From Brachyspira murdochii DSM 12563 (lineage in GTDB: Bacteria > Spirochaetota > Brachyspiria > Brachyspirales > Brachyspiraceae), in contig NC_014150.1 in NCBI RefSeq assembly GCF_000092845.1, forward strand, positions 1,302,001 through 1,366,000: 64,000 nucleotides of DNA, in the 5' to 3' direction. The number at the start of each line of letters is the position of its first letter. The first letter of the stretch is position 1. The position numbers and the translations under genes are program-made. Of this stretch, positions 7,330 to 17,126 are shown in pieces. The notes below the pieces were generated by a model. The model was not told the origin of the DNA, did not search any database, and saw nothing but the letters and a program-made list of their open reading frames with translations.

Positions 7330-9893
7330 GTACTCTTTAATTTATTAATTTCTTCTTTTGCCTTATCTATATTTTCTATAGAGCCTTGTGCGAAGGTATC
7401 TTTTCCGCCGCCTCTTCCGCCTGCAGTTTTAATAATATCTTTTATAATATTATTTGCAGATAATTTCTTTTCTTTTACAGCACTTCCTGTAAGCTGAACA
7501 AGTATAGAGTTTGAAGAGTCAGTTTTACTTATCATAACAGCAATACTGTCTTTTACTCTCTCTTTTATAGTATCAGCATAAAGCCTTACTTCTTTTATAT
7601 CTTCATTAAACTCTAAATTATAGAATCTAATACCGCCTAAATCTTCATAATTATCCATAAATGAAGTAACTGAAGCTCCAGAAGTCTTTAACTGCTTAAT
7701 ATCTTTCTGCAGTTTTTTCACTTCATTTTGAAGATTTTCAGCTCTTATAGTAATTTCTTCTATTTTTGAAGCATTAAGTATATGTGCCAAGTTTTTTACT
7801 TTACTAAAGAGTTTTGTAGCCTCATTAGCAGCTTTTAAACCTGTAATAGCCTCTATACGTCTTACTCCGCTTGCAGCAGAACCTTCACTTACTATATGGA
7901 AATAACCAACTTCCGATGTATTTGTCAAATGACTTCCTCCGCAAAGCTCTACTGAAAATCCGTCTCCTATATCAAGTATTCTAACAGTATCAGGGTATTT
8001 CTCACCAAACAATGCCTTAGCTCCAGATGATATAGCCTCTTCTTTAGACATGTATTTAATTACAGCCGGCATCGATTTGAAAACTACTTCATTAACCTTA
8101 TTTTCTATATTAAGCAAAGTTTCTTCGGATATAGAATCTGGGTGAGTAAAGTCAAATCTCAAATAGTCTTCGCATACATAGCTTCCAGCCTGATTTACAT
8201 GATTGCCAAGTGTAAGCTCTAATACCCTTTGAAGTATATGCGTAGCCGTATGATTTTTTCTTATAGCCATTCTTCTATCAGCATTAACAAATAATGTTAT
8301 CTCTTCGCCTTCTTTAAATGAATGATTATTATTTTCAAGTATATGTATAATAGTATTTTCTTTTTTCTGAGTATCTGTTACTTTGATAGTTTGCTTATCT
8401 GAAGTCTCTATATATCCGTTATCTCCAACCTGTCCGCCCATCTCTCCATAAAAAGGAGAAACATCTGTTACAATAACTGTATTATCATTGTATACTGATA
8501 TTACTTTTGCTTTTACACCGTTTGTCAAATTGTTTAAATCTTCACCCACATATTTAGTGTCAAAGTTTGCTACATATCCGAATTTTGACTTTTTATCTTC
8601 TCCAGTTCCTCTGCTTCTTTTTTTCTGCTCTTCCATAGCCTCTTCAAATCCAGCTCTGTCAACTGTAAAGCCATGATCATTAGCTTCTTCTTCTGTTATA
8701 TCAAAAGGAAGTCCGTAAGTATCAAAAAGCATAAATGCATCAGAACCTTTTATCACTTTACTATCTTTATTATCTTCCATTACACTGTAAAGTTTATTCA
8801 TACCAGCAGATATTGTATTTAAAAACTTATTCTCTTCATCTTTTAAAATTCTTTTTATATTCTCTTCTTCTTTAGGAAGATAATCATATATATCTTTATA
8901 AACATCTATAACAGCACCAGTAAGCTCATTTAAGAAAGCCCCTTTATGTCCCAAATCGCTTGAAGTTTTCAAAGCTCTTCTTAAAAGTCTTCTTAAAACA
9001 TATCCTCTTCCCTCATTTGAAGGTACGCATCCTTCTGCCAAAACAAATACCAATGCTCTTAAATGATCTGCTATTAAATTTATTTTTGTTTTATTTTTAT
9101 CTTCATATTTAACATTAAGTTTTTTTATAATAGCATCAACTATAGGCTTCATAACATCAGTTTGATAATTACTCTCAACACCCTGCATAATATAGCAAAG
9201 TCTTTCAAGCCCCATTCCAGTATCTATACCCACATTCTGAAGCGGTGATAAATTGCCGTCAGTATCCTGAAAAAACTCATTAAATACTAAATTCCAAAAC
9301 TCCAAATATCTCTCACAGTCGCAGCCCACAAAACAGTCCGGCTTACCGCAGCCTTTCTCTTCTCCCATATCAATATAAAGCTCACTGCAAGGTCCGCAAG
9401 CCCCAGAATCTCCAGCAGGTCCCCAGAAATTATCCTTTTTTCCTAGTCTTACTATCTTTTCTTTTGGTATTCCTATATGCTCATTCCAAATCTTAAAAGC
9501 ATCATCATCTTTCTCATAAATAGAAACGTATATTCTTTCAATAGGAAGTTTTATTACCTGAGTAGAAAACTCCCAAGCAAATTCAATAGCCTCTTTCTTA
9601 AAATAATCTCCCATAAAGCAGAAATTACCAAACATCTCAAAAAAAGTATGATGTCTTGCCGTCTTTCCTATATTTTCCAAATCTGAAAGTCTAAAGCATT
9701 TTTGTATAGTAGCTACCCTTGAATAAGGTGCTTTTTTTATTCCTGCATAATATGGTTTGAACTGAAGCATACCCGCTGTTGTGAAAAGAAGTGTAGGATC
9801 ATCTATTGGTATAAGTGATGATGATTTTTCTATTACATGTTTTTTGCTTTTAAAAAACTCTTTGAATTTTTCTCTCAATTCTAAATGTGTCAT
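7320..9893 (-). CDS. alaS: Alanyl-tRNA synthetase
   Basis: 857 aa, normal length. It charges tRNA-Ala. In order: class II catalytic core with TTAGMLQFKPYY and RVATIQKCFRL; editing domain with HTATHILQ and CGGSHLTNTSEVG supplying the zinc ligands; a coiled linker; and the C-Ala (DHHA1) domain with GGRGGGKDTFAQG. An AGGAG site lies before the ATG. It is the first gene of a four-gene leftward operon with two lipoproteins and a small protein; this grouping with envelope lipoproteins has no obvious functional logic. Confidence 0.98.
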   Translation of the reverse strand: MTHLELREKFKEFFKSKKHVIEKSSSLIPIDDPTLLFTTAGMLQFKPYYAGIKKAPYSRVATIQKCFRLSDLENIGKTARHHTFFEMFGNFCFMGDYFKKEAIEFAWEFSTQVIKLPIERIYVSIYEKDDDAFKIWNEHIGIPKEKIVRLGKKDNFWGPAGDSGACGPCSELYIDMGEEKGCGKPDCFVGCDCERYLEFWNLVFNEFFQDTDGNLSPLQNVGIDTGMGLERLCYIMQGVESNYQTDVMKPIVDAIIKKLNVKYEDKNKTKINLIADHLRALVFVLAEGCVPSNEGRGYVLRRLLRRALKTSSDLGHKGAFLNELTGAVIDVYKDIYDYLPKEEENIKRILKDEENKFLNTISAGMNKLYSVMEDNKDSKVIKGSDAFMLFDTYGLPFDITEEEANDHGFTVDRAGFEEAMEEQKKRSRGTGEDKKSKFGYVANFDTKYVGEDLNNLTNGVKAKVISVYNDNTVIVTDVSPFYGEMGGQVGDNGYIETSDKQTIKVTDTQKKENTIIHILENNNHSFKEGEEITLFVNADRRMAIRKNHTATHILQRVLELTLGNHVNQAGSYVCEDYLRFDFTHPDSISEETLLNIENKVNEVVFKSMPAVIKYMSKEEAISSGAKALFGEKYPDTVRILDIGDGFSVELCGGSHLTNTSEVGYFHIVSEGSAASGVRRIEAITGLKAANEATKLFSKVKNLAHILNASKIEEITIRAENLQNEVKKLQKDIKQLKTSGASVTSFMDNYEDLGGIRFYNLEFNEDIKEVRLYADTIKERVKDSIAVMISKTDSSNSILVQLTGSAVKEKKLSANNIIKDIIKTAGGRGGGKDTFAQGSIENIDKAKEEINKLKSTWL

Positions 9894-10038
9894 CTTCAGC
9901 TCCTGTTTTTAAGAAGATTATTCTTTATATATAAAACTTTATTAACCAAATTAATAGTTTATTAATAATATATTAAATTAGTTATGAATGCAAGTAAAAA
10001 GCCAAAAAATAGTTAACATAATTTATTAGATTATAATT

Positions 10039-10072
10039 AAAAAGAGCTTCACAAAATATTATTGCAAAGCTC
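10039..10072 (-). terminator. Rho-independent terminator of the htrA gene
   Basis: Read on the minus strand, GAGCTT and AAGCTC pair around an AT-rich loop that can itself pair in part, followed by TTTTTAATT. It begins about 27 bases after the protease stop codon at 10099, the expected place for its terminator. Confidence 0.75.
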
Positions 10073-10098
10073 CTTTATATTCTATTAATATTTAAGCA

Positions 10099-11610
10099 CT
10101 ATTCTATTATTATAACATAAGTCATTCTTGCACGTTTTATAGTGATTGTAAATGACTTATCATTTCCATAAGATGCAACAAATTTATCATAATCATCTGT
10201 ACTTGAAATAGTGATACCATTAATAGCTTTAATAACGTCTCCCGGTCTAAGTCCAGCCTGATATGCTTTAGAGTTCTGAGTCATATTAAGAACTACAACG
10301 CCTCTTTCATTGCTTCTTATCTGAAGTCTTTGAGATATTTCAGGTGTAATATTTGAAACATCTAATCCCATCCAAGAACGAGTACTTCCCTGAGAGTTAT
10401 TTTGAGACTGTCTGCTAGGAACAACATTCTCATCTTCAACTCTTGCTTCTATAACTATTTTAGTACTTCTTTCTCTTCCGTTTCTTAAATATTTAACTGT
10501 AACTTCTTTACCTACTTTTGTAGTAGCTACTTTATTAAATAAATCTCCAGACCTAGTCATTCTCTCGCCGTCAAACTCTATGATAATATCACCGTCCTGC
10601 AAACCGCCTTTAGAAGCAGGAGAGTCTGGTATAACTTCGCTTACATAAACTCCGCTGTTTTGTTTAACATTAAGACCTCTTGATAAGTTCTCATCAATAT
10701 CCTGTAAGTATATACCTAAATATCCTCTTGTAACTCTTCCATTTTCTTTTAAATCTGTCATAACAGAAGTAGCTAAATTAATAGGAGTGGCAAAACCTAT
10801 ACCAATGCTTCCGCCTGAAGTAGAATATATTAATGTGTTTATACCTATTACCTGACCATGAATATTAAATAAAGGACCTCCGGAATTACCAGGGTTTATA
10901 GCAACGTCTGTTTGTATATATCTTTGATATTTATTAGCTCCGACATCGCTTCTTCCTTTAGCACTAACAATACCGAAAGTAACAGTATTATTAAGTCCGT
11001 AAGGGTTTCCTATAGCAATGGCAAACTCACCCGGCTCTATAGCATCGCTGTCTCCCAAAGCAACATAAGGGAAAACTCTGTCATTACCTTCTATTTTTAA
11101 TAAAGCCAAATCATAAGCCTCATCATATCCTATTAACTGAGCAGGCAATTCTCCGTCTTCTCCGTAAAGAGTTATCATTATTTTTGTAGCACCTTTAACG
11201 ACATGGTAATTTGAAAGTACGTAACCATCTTCATTAATAATAAAACCGCTTCCTAATGATTTTTGACTTCTTCTTTGTCTAGGAACTTGGTCTCCAAAGA
11301 AAAATCTAAAAAACTCATCAGCATATCTGTCTTCTTGAGTTTGACCTGCTTCAATTTCTGTAGATATATTAACTACAGCCGGCATGTTCTTATCAACAAC
11401 CTCTCTTATAGCTCCTTCAACCTCTAAAGCACCGTCTAATGACCCAGTAAAAGCAGTCTTTTCAGGTGCTGACTGTGCATGAACTAAAAACTCATCTTTT
11501 TTATAGTTTTTCTCATATGAAAATATAAAGAAAGAAATAATTATACCTACCAAAGTGAATGTAAGCCCAAGATTTAAAAAGAACATAAATGAACGTTTTT
11601 TTTGCTCCAT
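10099..11610 (-). CDS. HtrA/DegP-family periplasmic serine protease
   Basis: 503 aa. One N-terminal membrane anchor (about residues 8-31) places the protease in the periplasm. The trypsin-like domain has the full triad: His136 (SNYHVVKG), Asp167 (AYDLALLKI) and Ser243 (NPGNSGGPLF). Two PDZ domains follow, the second ending at the C-terminus (GLRPGDVIKAINGI). This is the DegP/DegQ layout, used for quality control of envelope proteins. A GGAGG site lies 11 bases before the ATG. It is transcribed alone, with its own terminator. Whether it acts as DegP, DegQ or DegS cannot be read from sequence. Confidence 0.94.
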   Translation of the reverse strand: MEQKKRSFMFFLNLGLTFTLVGIIISFFIFSYEKNYKKDEFLVHAQSAPEKTAFTGSLDGALEVEGAIREVVDKNMPAVVNISTEIEAGQTQEDRYADEFFRFFFGDQVPRQRRSQKSLGSGFIINEDGYVLSNYHVVKGATKIMITLYGEDGELPAQLIGYDEAYDLALLKIEGNDRVFPYVALGDSDAIEPGEFAIAIGNPYGLNNTVTFGIVSAKGRSDVGANKYQRYIQTDVAINPGNSGGPLFNIHGQVIGINTLIYSTSGGSIGIGFATPINLATSVMTDLKENGRVTRGYLGIYLQDIDENLSRGLNVKQNSGVYVSEVIPDSPASKGGLQDGDIIIEFDGERMTRSGDLFNKVATTKVGKEVTVKYLRNGRERSTKIVIEARVEDENVVPSRQSQNNSQGSTRSWMGLDVSNITPEISQRLQIRSNERGVVVLNMTQNSKAYQAGLRPGDVIKAINGITISSTDDYDKFVASYGNDKSFTITIKRARMTYVIIIE

Positions 11611-11840
11611 ATATGCATAACCTCCGATTAAAATTGATTTTCATAAACTAAAGTTATTAACTTGCCATGAACATTATAAGACATTATATAAAAAAATAAA
11701 ATCGAATATTATATGAAGATATTACCTCATTAACTAAAAATAAGAATGTTTATATGTAATTATAATAAAAATATTGTTCTGACAATCATAACAGTTTTAG
11801 TATATAATATAAACCTACAAAAAAAAAGCAAAGTAAAAAA

Positions 11841-12773
11841 TTATTTATAATTATTATGTTTATAAAATACCTCAGGCTCTCCCTTAGGTCTGGTATTCCA
11901 TCTAGGATGCACCCAAAGCCAATTCTCCGGATATTTAGCAATTATCTCTTCAAGTTTTTTTGTATATCTTTGAGTATTATGCCTAATTGTTTCTTCTTTT
12001 GTTTCTTTCTCTTCTATATACATTATCTCAGACACCACTATTTTATGATGCCCATATCTGTCTGGAACACTGTATACGATAGCAATAGGACTTCCAGTTT
12101 TCATAGCTATAGCAATAGGACCTGTAGCTGTAGCACATGGACAGCCAAAAAAATCAACAAATATACCGTCTAAATAATTTTGGTCTGATAGAAATGCAAC
12201 AGGACTATTGTCATTTAAAGCATAGAATATTTCCCTTAAATCTCCCCACCTTGATATACATTTCATGCCTCTTTTTTCTCTCCAAGACTTCATATACACA
12301 TCTAATTTAGGATTATCTAAAGGTCTTACTATAACGCTAGGGTGATAGCCTTTAATAGCAAAATAAAAAGCTATATACTCCCAGTTTCCTATATGTCCTG
12401 TAATAGCTATAATACCTCTGTCTTTTTTATGCATTGCCTCATCAAAGATATCCTGCCCTTCTATTTTTATCCTTTTTAATATTTCTTCATTAGACATTCT
12501 TGAAGATTTTATAAACTCGGCAAAAGTCATAATCATAGACTTCATAGAACGCTTGGCTATCTTTTTTCGTTCATGAAAACTTTTATTTGGAAAAGCCTGC
12601 TTCAAATTAATTAAAGCTATACGCCTAGCACTTGGAGCAAAATAATACATCAAAGTACCAACTAATTTCGCAAATAATATAATAACAATATATGGCATAA
12701 TAGCCATTATTTCCATTAATATTCTTAATGGAATATACTCAAGCATTATAGTTCTATGTGATTTATAAGCCAA
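11841..12773 (-). CDS. LpxL/HtrB-like lysophospholipid (lipid A) acyltransferase
   Basis: 310 aa of the LPLAT superfamily. An N-terminal hydrophobic segment (about residues 16-44) anchors it to the inner membrane; the catalytic HxxxxE-type motif is TGHIGNWEYIAF, and SDQNYLDGIFVDFFG and GSPIAIVYSVPDR follow as in late acyltransferases of lipid A synthesis. The start is most likely TTG at 12773: the sequence GAGGTG lies 6 bases upstream and overlaps the stop of the preceding gene, giving coupled translation. It may instead acylate another glycolipid. Confidence 0.85.
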   Translation of the reverse strand: MAYKSHRTIMLEYIPLRILMEIMAIMPYIVIILFAKLVGTLMYYFAPSARRIALINLKQAFPNKSFHERKKIAKRSMKSMIMTFAEFIKSSRMSNEEILKRIKIEGQDIFDEAMHKKDRGIIAITGHIGNWEYIAFYFAIKGYHPSVIVRPLDNPKLDVYMKSWREKRGMKCISRWGDLREIFYALNDNSPVAFLSDQNYLDGIFVDFFGCPCATATGPIAIAMKTGSPIAIVYSVPDRYGHHKIVVSEIMYIEEKETKEETIRHNTQRYTKKLEEIIAKYPENWLWVHPRWNTRPKGEPEVFYKHNNYK

Positions 12774-12776
12774 AAC

Positions 12777-14765
12777 TTACACCTCTTTATCTAATTTATT
12801 ATCTTCTTCAGTGTTAACAGTATCAACAGAATTATCATTATTAGAAGGTGCTGAAAATAAATCTTCATCTTTAGTAGATTCATTAAATCCGTCAGAGTTA
12901 ATTTCTATTTCAGAACTTGAAGAATTTTCTTCATTTTCTTCATTTTCTTCGGCTTCTGAACTATTTTGATTATCAGGAGTTTCAGTATTATCAGAAATAT
13001 TATTTTCTTCTGTATTATTTGAAGAAGTTTCATTAACATTTGTATCTGCTGTTTCAGACATCATAGCATCATCATCATCATCACCTTCTACTAATATTCC
13101 AGCTCCGGACAATTCACCCTGAGTGATTAAATAATTAAATCCTGATATAAAGTAATAAGCTTCAGTTAAAGCTTTCATTACATTATAGCCCTGTATTCTC
13201 TTTTTACCCTTTCCTACTTCTGATGAAAAAGTTAATATATCGTTTGGATTTTCTATTATTCTCTCTCTCTCTTCTTTATCTAACAATAATTTGTCTAATT
13301 TTCTTTTAAAAGGAGTTATTATAGAAACAAAAGTATTTCTCAAATTCTTTGCCAAATAAGAACGCTGTCCGTTTTTATCAGAAAGCATAGAAACTCTCTG
13401 TTCAAAACGCATAGTTTTATCAGCTTCTACTTTCATTATAGTATTACAAAGCTCACTGTATTCATTTAATCTTGAATGAGTATCTGATAATGACAAAAAT
13501 ATATTGTTAAAATCATTTTTATAATCTGTTCTTACCTGATTATCATAAACTAAATTATATCTTACTTTATTTGAAACAAATACAGCTGAATATTCTCTGT
13601 CTAAAAAATCAATTAAAACTTTTATTCTGTATATTTTATCTTTCGTAGACACAAAAAAGAAGGGGTCGGCTTCGTACTCTATACCGTTATCCGATTTTTT
13701 GTAGGATACGCATTTATTTATAAGTTTTACCCCTATAGATTCTACTTTTCCAAGTTTTTCCTCTTCTGTATCCTTTTTCTTACCTATATTCTCTTTTGCC
13801 TGTTCTATTTTTGTTTCCTGAATTTTTTCTTTATCTTTTCTCAATTTTGTATAATATCCTAAAATATCCTCATCTGTAATATTAAGATATTTATTAAAAT
13901 CATTAATAGTTTCAAGTTTTTCTTTGGAAGCATACTGTAAAAGAGTAAATAATTTAGGATAATACTTTGTATATACCAAATCCACTGCCCTTTTAAAAGC
14001 TGATATTCTTGAATTAACTATTCCCTTACTTATATTATCAACAATAGCATAAGCAAGCATAGCTTTCTCGCCTGCTACCTTAATTCTAGAAGAATAAGTA
14101 TGAAGTACATATAAAGGTCTGAACATTGCTTTTATTTCTTTAACATAGCTTTCAGCCATTACATTGGTATTAAGTTCTTTATAGGGTCTTAAAAAATCTT
14201 TGTATGTTTTTTCATTGTATTGATCTTTTATTCTCTCTAAAAGCTCCAAATCATCAAGGTCTTTAGCAAACTGAGATATTATTTTCTGATGTTTGGCTTT
14301 AGCATCTATATTAGAGGCTTCTGTAGGATTTAGTGCATTAAAGATAAGCGTATCCATCTCCAAAAATGCCGCTATAATGTTTTTATCTATAAAGTTCAAA
14401 AATTTCGGATTAACATTACCGCCCATAAAAGTTATAACGCCTGCACTTACAGCATCAAACCATAATTTTAATCCGAAAAAAAATCCGTTTCCTTTTTGCT
14501 TTTCAGAAGAAGAAGAACTGCCTGAACCTTTAGAATCAGAAGATTTTCCTCCGCTATTATAATTACCAGCACCTTTAGAATTACCGCCTACTAAAGTATT
14601 AGCATTTTTCTTTGATGAGCTTCCAACAATTACTGAAGATGTACGCTTTTTATCAGATACAACTTCACCGCCTGCATCAACAAATTTATTAAACAAATCT
14701 TTTCTTGCATCTTTATTAAGTTCATCTAACTTTAATCTATCTCTAGTATTATCTATATCACCCAT
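12777..14765 (-). CDS. Large uncharacterised cytoplasmic protein with acidic tail
   Basis: 662 aa with no signal peptide and no recognised domain. The first 30 residues are charged (MGDIDNTRDRLKLDELNKDA), then a Ser/Gly/Lys-rich linker (about 50-90), one mildly hydrophobic stretch (about 95-120), a long helical body with a coiled, Lys/Glu-rich section near the middle, and a tail from about residue 560 that is almost entirely Asp, Glu, Asn and Ser. It lies 3 bases before the LpxL-like gene and 47 after the SDR gene, so it belongs to that operon. I do not recognise the family. Confidence 0.85.
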   Translation of the reverse strand: MGDIDNTRDRLKLDELNKDARKDLFNKFVDAGGEVVSDKKRTSSVIVGSSSKKNANTLVGGNSKGAGNYNSGGKSSDSKGSGSSSSSEKQKGNGFFFGLKLWFDAVSAGVITFMGGNVNPKFLNFIDKNIIAAFLEMDTLIFNALNPTEASNIDAKAKHQKIISQFAKDLDDLELLERIKDQYNEKTYKDFLRPYKELNTNVMAESYVKEIKAMFRPLYVLHTYSSRIKVAGEKAMLAYAIVDNISKGIVNSRISAFKRAVDLVYTKYYPKLFTLLQYASKEKLETINDFNKYLNITDEDILGYYTKLRKDKEKIQETKIEQAKENIGKKKDTEEEKLGKVESIGVKLINKCVSYKKSDNGIEYEADPFFFVSTKDKIYRIKVLIDFLDREYSAVFVSNKVRYNLVYDNQVRTDYKNDFNNIFLSLSDTHSRLNEYSELCNTIMKVEADKTMRFEQRVSMLSDKNGQRSYLAKNLRNTFVSIITPFKRKLDKLLLDKEERERIIENPNDILTFSSEVGKGKKRIQGYNVMKALTEAYYFISGFNYLITQGELSGAGILVEGDDDDDAMMSETADTNVNETSSNNTEENNISDNTETPDNQNSSEAEENEENEENSSSSEIEINSDGFNESTKDEDLFSAPSNNDNSVDTVNTEEDNKLDKEV

Positions 14766-14812
14766 AGAAAAAAATAACTCCCTTATTTAAAAAGTAAAAG
14801 TAAAAAAATAAA

Positions 14813-15589
14813 TTATTTATTATCTCTATGTATTATTGTAGCACTGCCTTGATTTTCTGCCATAATAGTCATGCTTGATATTTGAACATGGCTTCTGCGT
14901 GTTAATACATACTCTATATTATCGGCTATATCTTCAGCATATAAAGGAATAAATCCTTTATATACATTATCTGCCTTTTCTTTGTCGCCTTTAAATCTCA
15001 CAGTAGAAAACTCTGTATTAACTGCACCCGGCTTAATATTTGTTACTTTAACAGGCTTATCTATTAATTCTACTCTTATGCTGTCTCCGAACATCTCTAC
15101 AAATGATTTTGTGGCACAGTAAATAGCACCTCCGCTATAGGCTTCATCGGCAGCAGTAGAAGATAAATTTACTATATGACCGTATTTACTTTTTAATATA
15201 TAAGGCATTAAAAGTCTGGTTAATACTATTAAACCCTCACAGTTTACCCTTACCATCTGCAAAGCATCTTCCAAACTATTATTATAATACAAATCCTTAC
15301 CTAAAGCCAAACCGGCATTATTTATAAGTATATCTATATTTTTATTTTCAATACTATCAACTGCCTTTACAATATCTTCGGTTTTAGAGAAGTCTAACTT
15401 TATAATATTTATTTTTACATCATATTCCTTTTCAAGCTGATTTTTCAAACTTTCAAGTCTTTCTATTCTTCTGGCTGCAAGTATAAGATTAACCCCATTA
15501 GAAGCAAGCATTCTAGCTGCAGCCTCTCCAATACCAGCACTAGCCCCAGAAACAAATGCCAATCTTCCGCTTATATCTTCTCTATACAT
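14813..15589 (-). CDS. Short-chain dehydrogenase/reductase (SDR)
   Basis: 258 aa, a classical SDR. The NAD(P)-binding motif is SGASAGIGEAAARML (about 15-29), the adenine-ring motif INNAGLA, the catalytic serine lies in NLSSTAADEA and the catalytic YxxxK is YCATK. The basic residues after the second strand (AARRIERL) favour NADP. This is the YdfG/NADP-dependent serine dehydrogenase-like branch; the true substrate is unknown. An AGGAG site precedes the ATG. It is the first gene of the SDR, acidic protein and acyltransferase operon. Confidence 0.92.
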   Translation of the reverse strand: MYREDISGRLAFVSGASAGIGEAAARMLASNGVNLILAARRIERLESLKNQLEKEYDVKINIIKLDFSKTEDIVKAVDSIENKNIDILINNAGLALGKDLYYNNSLEDALQMVRVNCEGLIVLTRLLMPYILKSKYGHIVNLSSTAADEAYSGGAIYCATKSFVEMFGDSIRVELIDKPVKVTNIKPGAVNTEFSTVRFKGDKEKADNVYKGFIPLYAEDIADNIEYVLTRRSHVQISSMTIMAENQGSATIIHRDNK

Positions 15590-15715
15590 TAAATAACTCC
15601 TAATATCTATAAAATTTTATAAATAAAAATAAGATTTATTATATTATTTTGAATAGTATATTGCAATAGCATAAAAAAATATTTTCAAGATTTTTGCTAT
15701 GTTGCTATACACAAA

Positions 15716-15752
15716 ATAAAAGAGGGCTATTAACAATAGCCCCCTTATTTTT
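15716..15752 (-). terminator. Rho-independent terminator of the LPP20-like gene
   Basis: GGGCTATT and AATAGCCC pair perfectly around AAC (15724-15742), flanked by A-rich and T-rich runs on both sides, so it can work in either direction. It lies just after the lipoprotein gene that ends at 15771. Confidence 0.88.
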
Positions 15753-15770
15753 TTACACAAAAAACTATTT

Positions 15771-16271
15771 TTATTTGTATGTTCTAACCATTCCGGCTAC
15801 GTCCTGAGCTGTATACTGCATACCTACTTCATTAAGATATTTTGTAACTAAAGCGTCCATTTGGTTTTTTAACCCCTTAGAATATAGTTCCATTACAACA
15901 GTACAGTTTTGCTGAGAATCCCATTTAGTTTCTACAACAGAAGCCCCTCTTATTCTTCCAGCTACTCTCTCCTGTATAACATACTCATCTATCATACCTT
16001 TTTCTGTAGAGCTTAATGATTCTATGTAAGAACCCACTATTTTAGCTACTATTTTATTTTTTCCGTCTAGTTCAGCTGCCTGTTTTGAAGTAAGCTCTCT
16101 TCTAAACTTATCTGTAGCATCTATATCATCAGAAGGCACTCCCATACCCATTACTCTGAATGTATCATTATCAATCCAGCCTTCTGGTCTGCTCATGCTT
16201 ACACCTGTGCTGTTACATGAAACTGCAAATAAAACAGATAAAATTGTTAAAATAATCAATATTTTTCTCAT
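15771..16271 (-). CDS. LPP20-like lipoprotein, copy 1
   Basis: 166 aa with a lipoprotein signal peptide (MRKILIILTILSVLFAVSC). The mature protein has an alternating pattern with WIDNDTFRVMGMGVPSD near the start, a helical AAELDGKNKIVAKIVGSYIE segment and CTVVMELYSKGLKNQ near the end. The layout resembles LPP20/FlgO-type outer-membrane lipoproteins of unknown function. It is about 80 per cent identical by eye to the gene at 16480 and each has its own GGAGG site, so this is a tandem duplication. The last 27 codons are almost the same in both. Confidence 0.83.
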   Translation of the reverse strand: MRKILIILTILSVLFAVSCNSTGVSMSRPEGWIDNDTFRVMGMGVPSDDIDATDKFRRELTSKQAAELDGKNKIVAKIVGSYIESLSSTEKGMIDEYVIQERVAGRIRGASVVETKWDSQQNCTVVMELYSKGLKNQMDALVTKYLNEVGMQYTAQDVAGMVRTYK

Positions 16272-16479
16272 AAATTACCTCCTTTTTGTATATTATACTA
16301 TTTTAACATGTCAATTGCAATAAAAATAATAATGAAAAATATTATTACTATACTATTAATATAACAAAATATATATATTTTTAGTTATCGATTAATAATA
16401 ATTTTTTTTAATTAATTTTTCAAAAATCACAAAAAAATACGGCTAATAATAATATTTATTTCAAAACTGCTATTAATAA

Positions 16480-16974
16480 TTATTTATAAGTTCTAACCAT
16501 TCCAGCCACGTCCTGAGCTGTATACTGCATACCTACTTCATTAAGATATTTTGCAACTAAATCATCAATCTGACTTTTAAGACCTTTGGAATATAATTCC
16601 ATTACAACAGTACAGTTTTGCTTTGAATCCCATTTGCTCTCTACAACAGAAAGCCCTCTTACTCTTCCAGCCACTCTCTCCTGTATAACGTATTCATCTA
16701 TCATACCTTTTTCTGTAGAACTTAATGATTCTATGTAAGAACCCACTATTTTAGCTGCTATTTTATTTTTTCCGTCTAATTCAGCTGCCTGTTTTGCTTC
16801 TACTTCTCTTCTGAATTTATCTGTTTCATCATCAGAAGGAATACCCATGCCCATTACTCTGAAAGTATTATCATTAATCCAGCCCTCCGGATTGGTTTTA
16901 CTTACTCCACTACCGCAGGAAAGTATAGAAAATAGCAATACAGAATATAATACACATATTAATATTTGTTTCAT
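16480..16974 (-). CDS. LPP20-like lipoprotein, copy 2
   Basis: 164 aa, paralogue of the gene at 15771. Signal peptide MKQILICVLYSVLLFSILSC with lipobox; then WINDNTFRVMGMGIPSDDET. It lacks the Ile-Asp-Ala insertion of its sister after the PSDD motif. Divergence is concentrated in the signal peptide and the first third, with the C-terminus strongly conserved, which suggests selection or gene conversion there. A GGAGG ribosome site is present. About 200 bases of AT-rich sequence separate the copies, so each may have its own promoter. Confidence 0.83.
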   Translation of the reverse strand: MKQILICVLYSVLLFSILSCGSGVSKTNPEGWINDNTFRVMGMGIPSDDETDKFRREVEAKQAAELDGKNKIAAKIVGSYIESLSSTEKGMIDEYVIQERVAGRVRGLSVVESKWDSKQNCTVVMELYSKGLKSQIDDLVAKYLNEVGMQYTAQDVAGMVRTYK

Positions 16975-17059
16975 TATAAAACCTCCTATAAATTATTGTG
17001 ATATCATCATACATTTTCTGTAAAAAAAATCAATACCATATTTTTATTACCTAGTATAA

Positions 17060-17087
17060 TTGACATAAAATAAACATTATATATAAT
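17060..17087 (+). promoter_or_regulatory. Sigma-70-type promoter of pepA
   Basis: TTGACA at 17060-17065, a 16-base spacer and TATAAT at 17082-17087. Transcription would begin near 17094, which argues against a TTG translation start at that position and for the ATG at 17127, preceded by AAGGA. Confidence 0.7.
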
Positions 17088-17126
17088 TATTACTTGAATG
17101 TTATCTTTAAATCAAGGATCCGACAA

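Noticed and set aside
17094-17126. TTG start for pepA at 17094
   Set aside because: The consensus promoter places the transcript start about there, leaving no leader; the ATG at 17127 has a ribosome site and fits the family.
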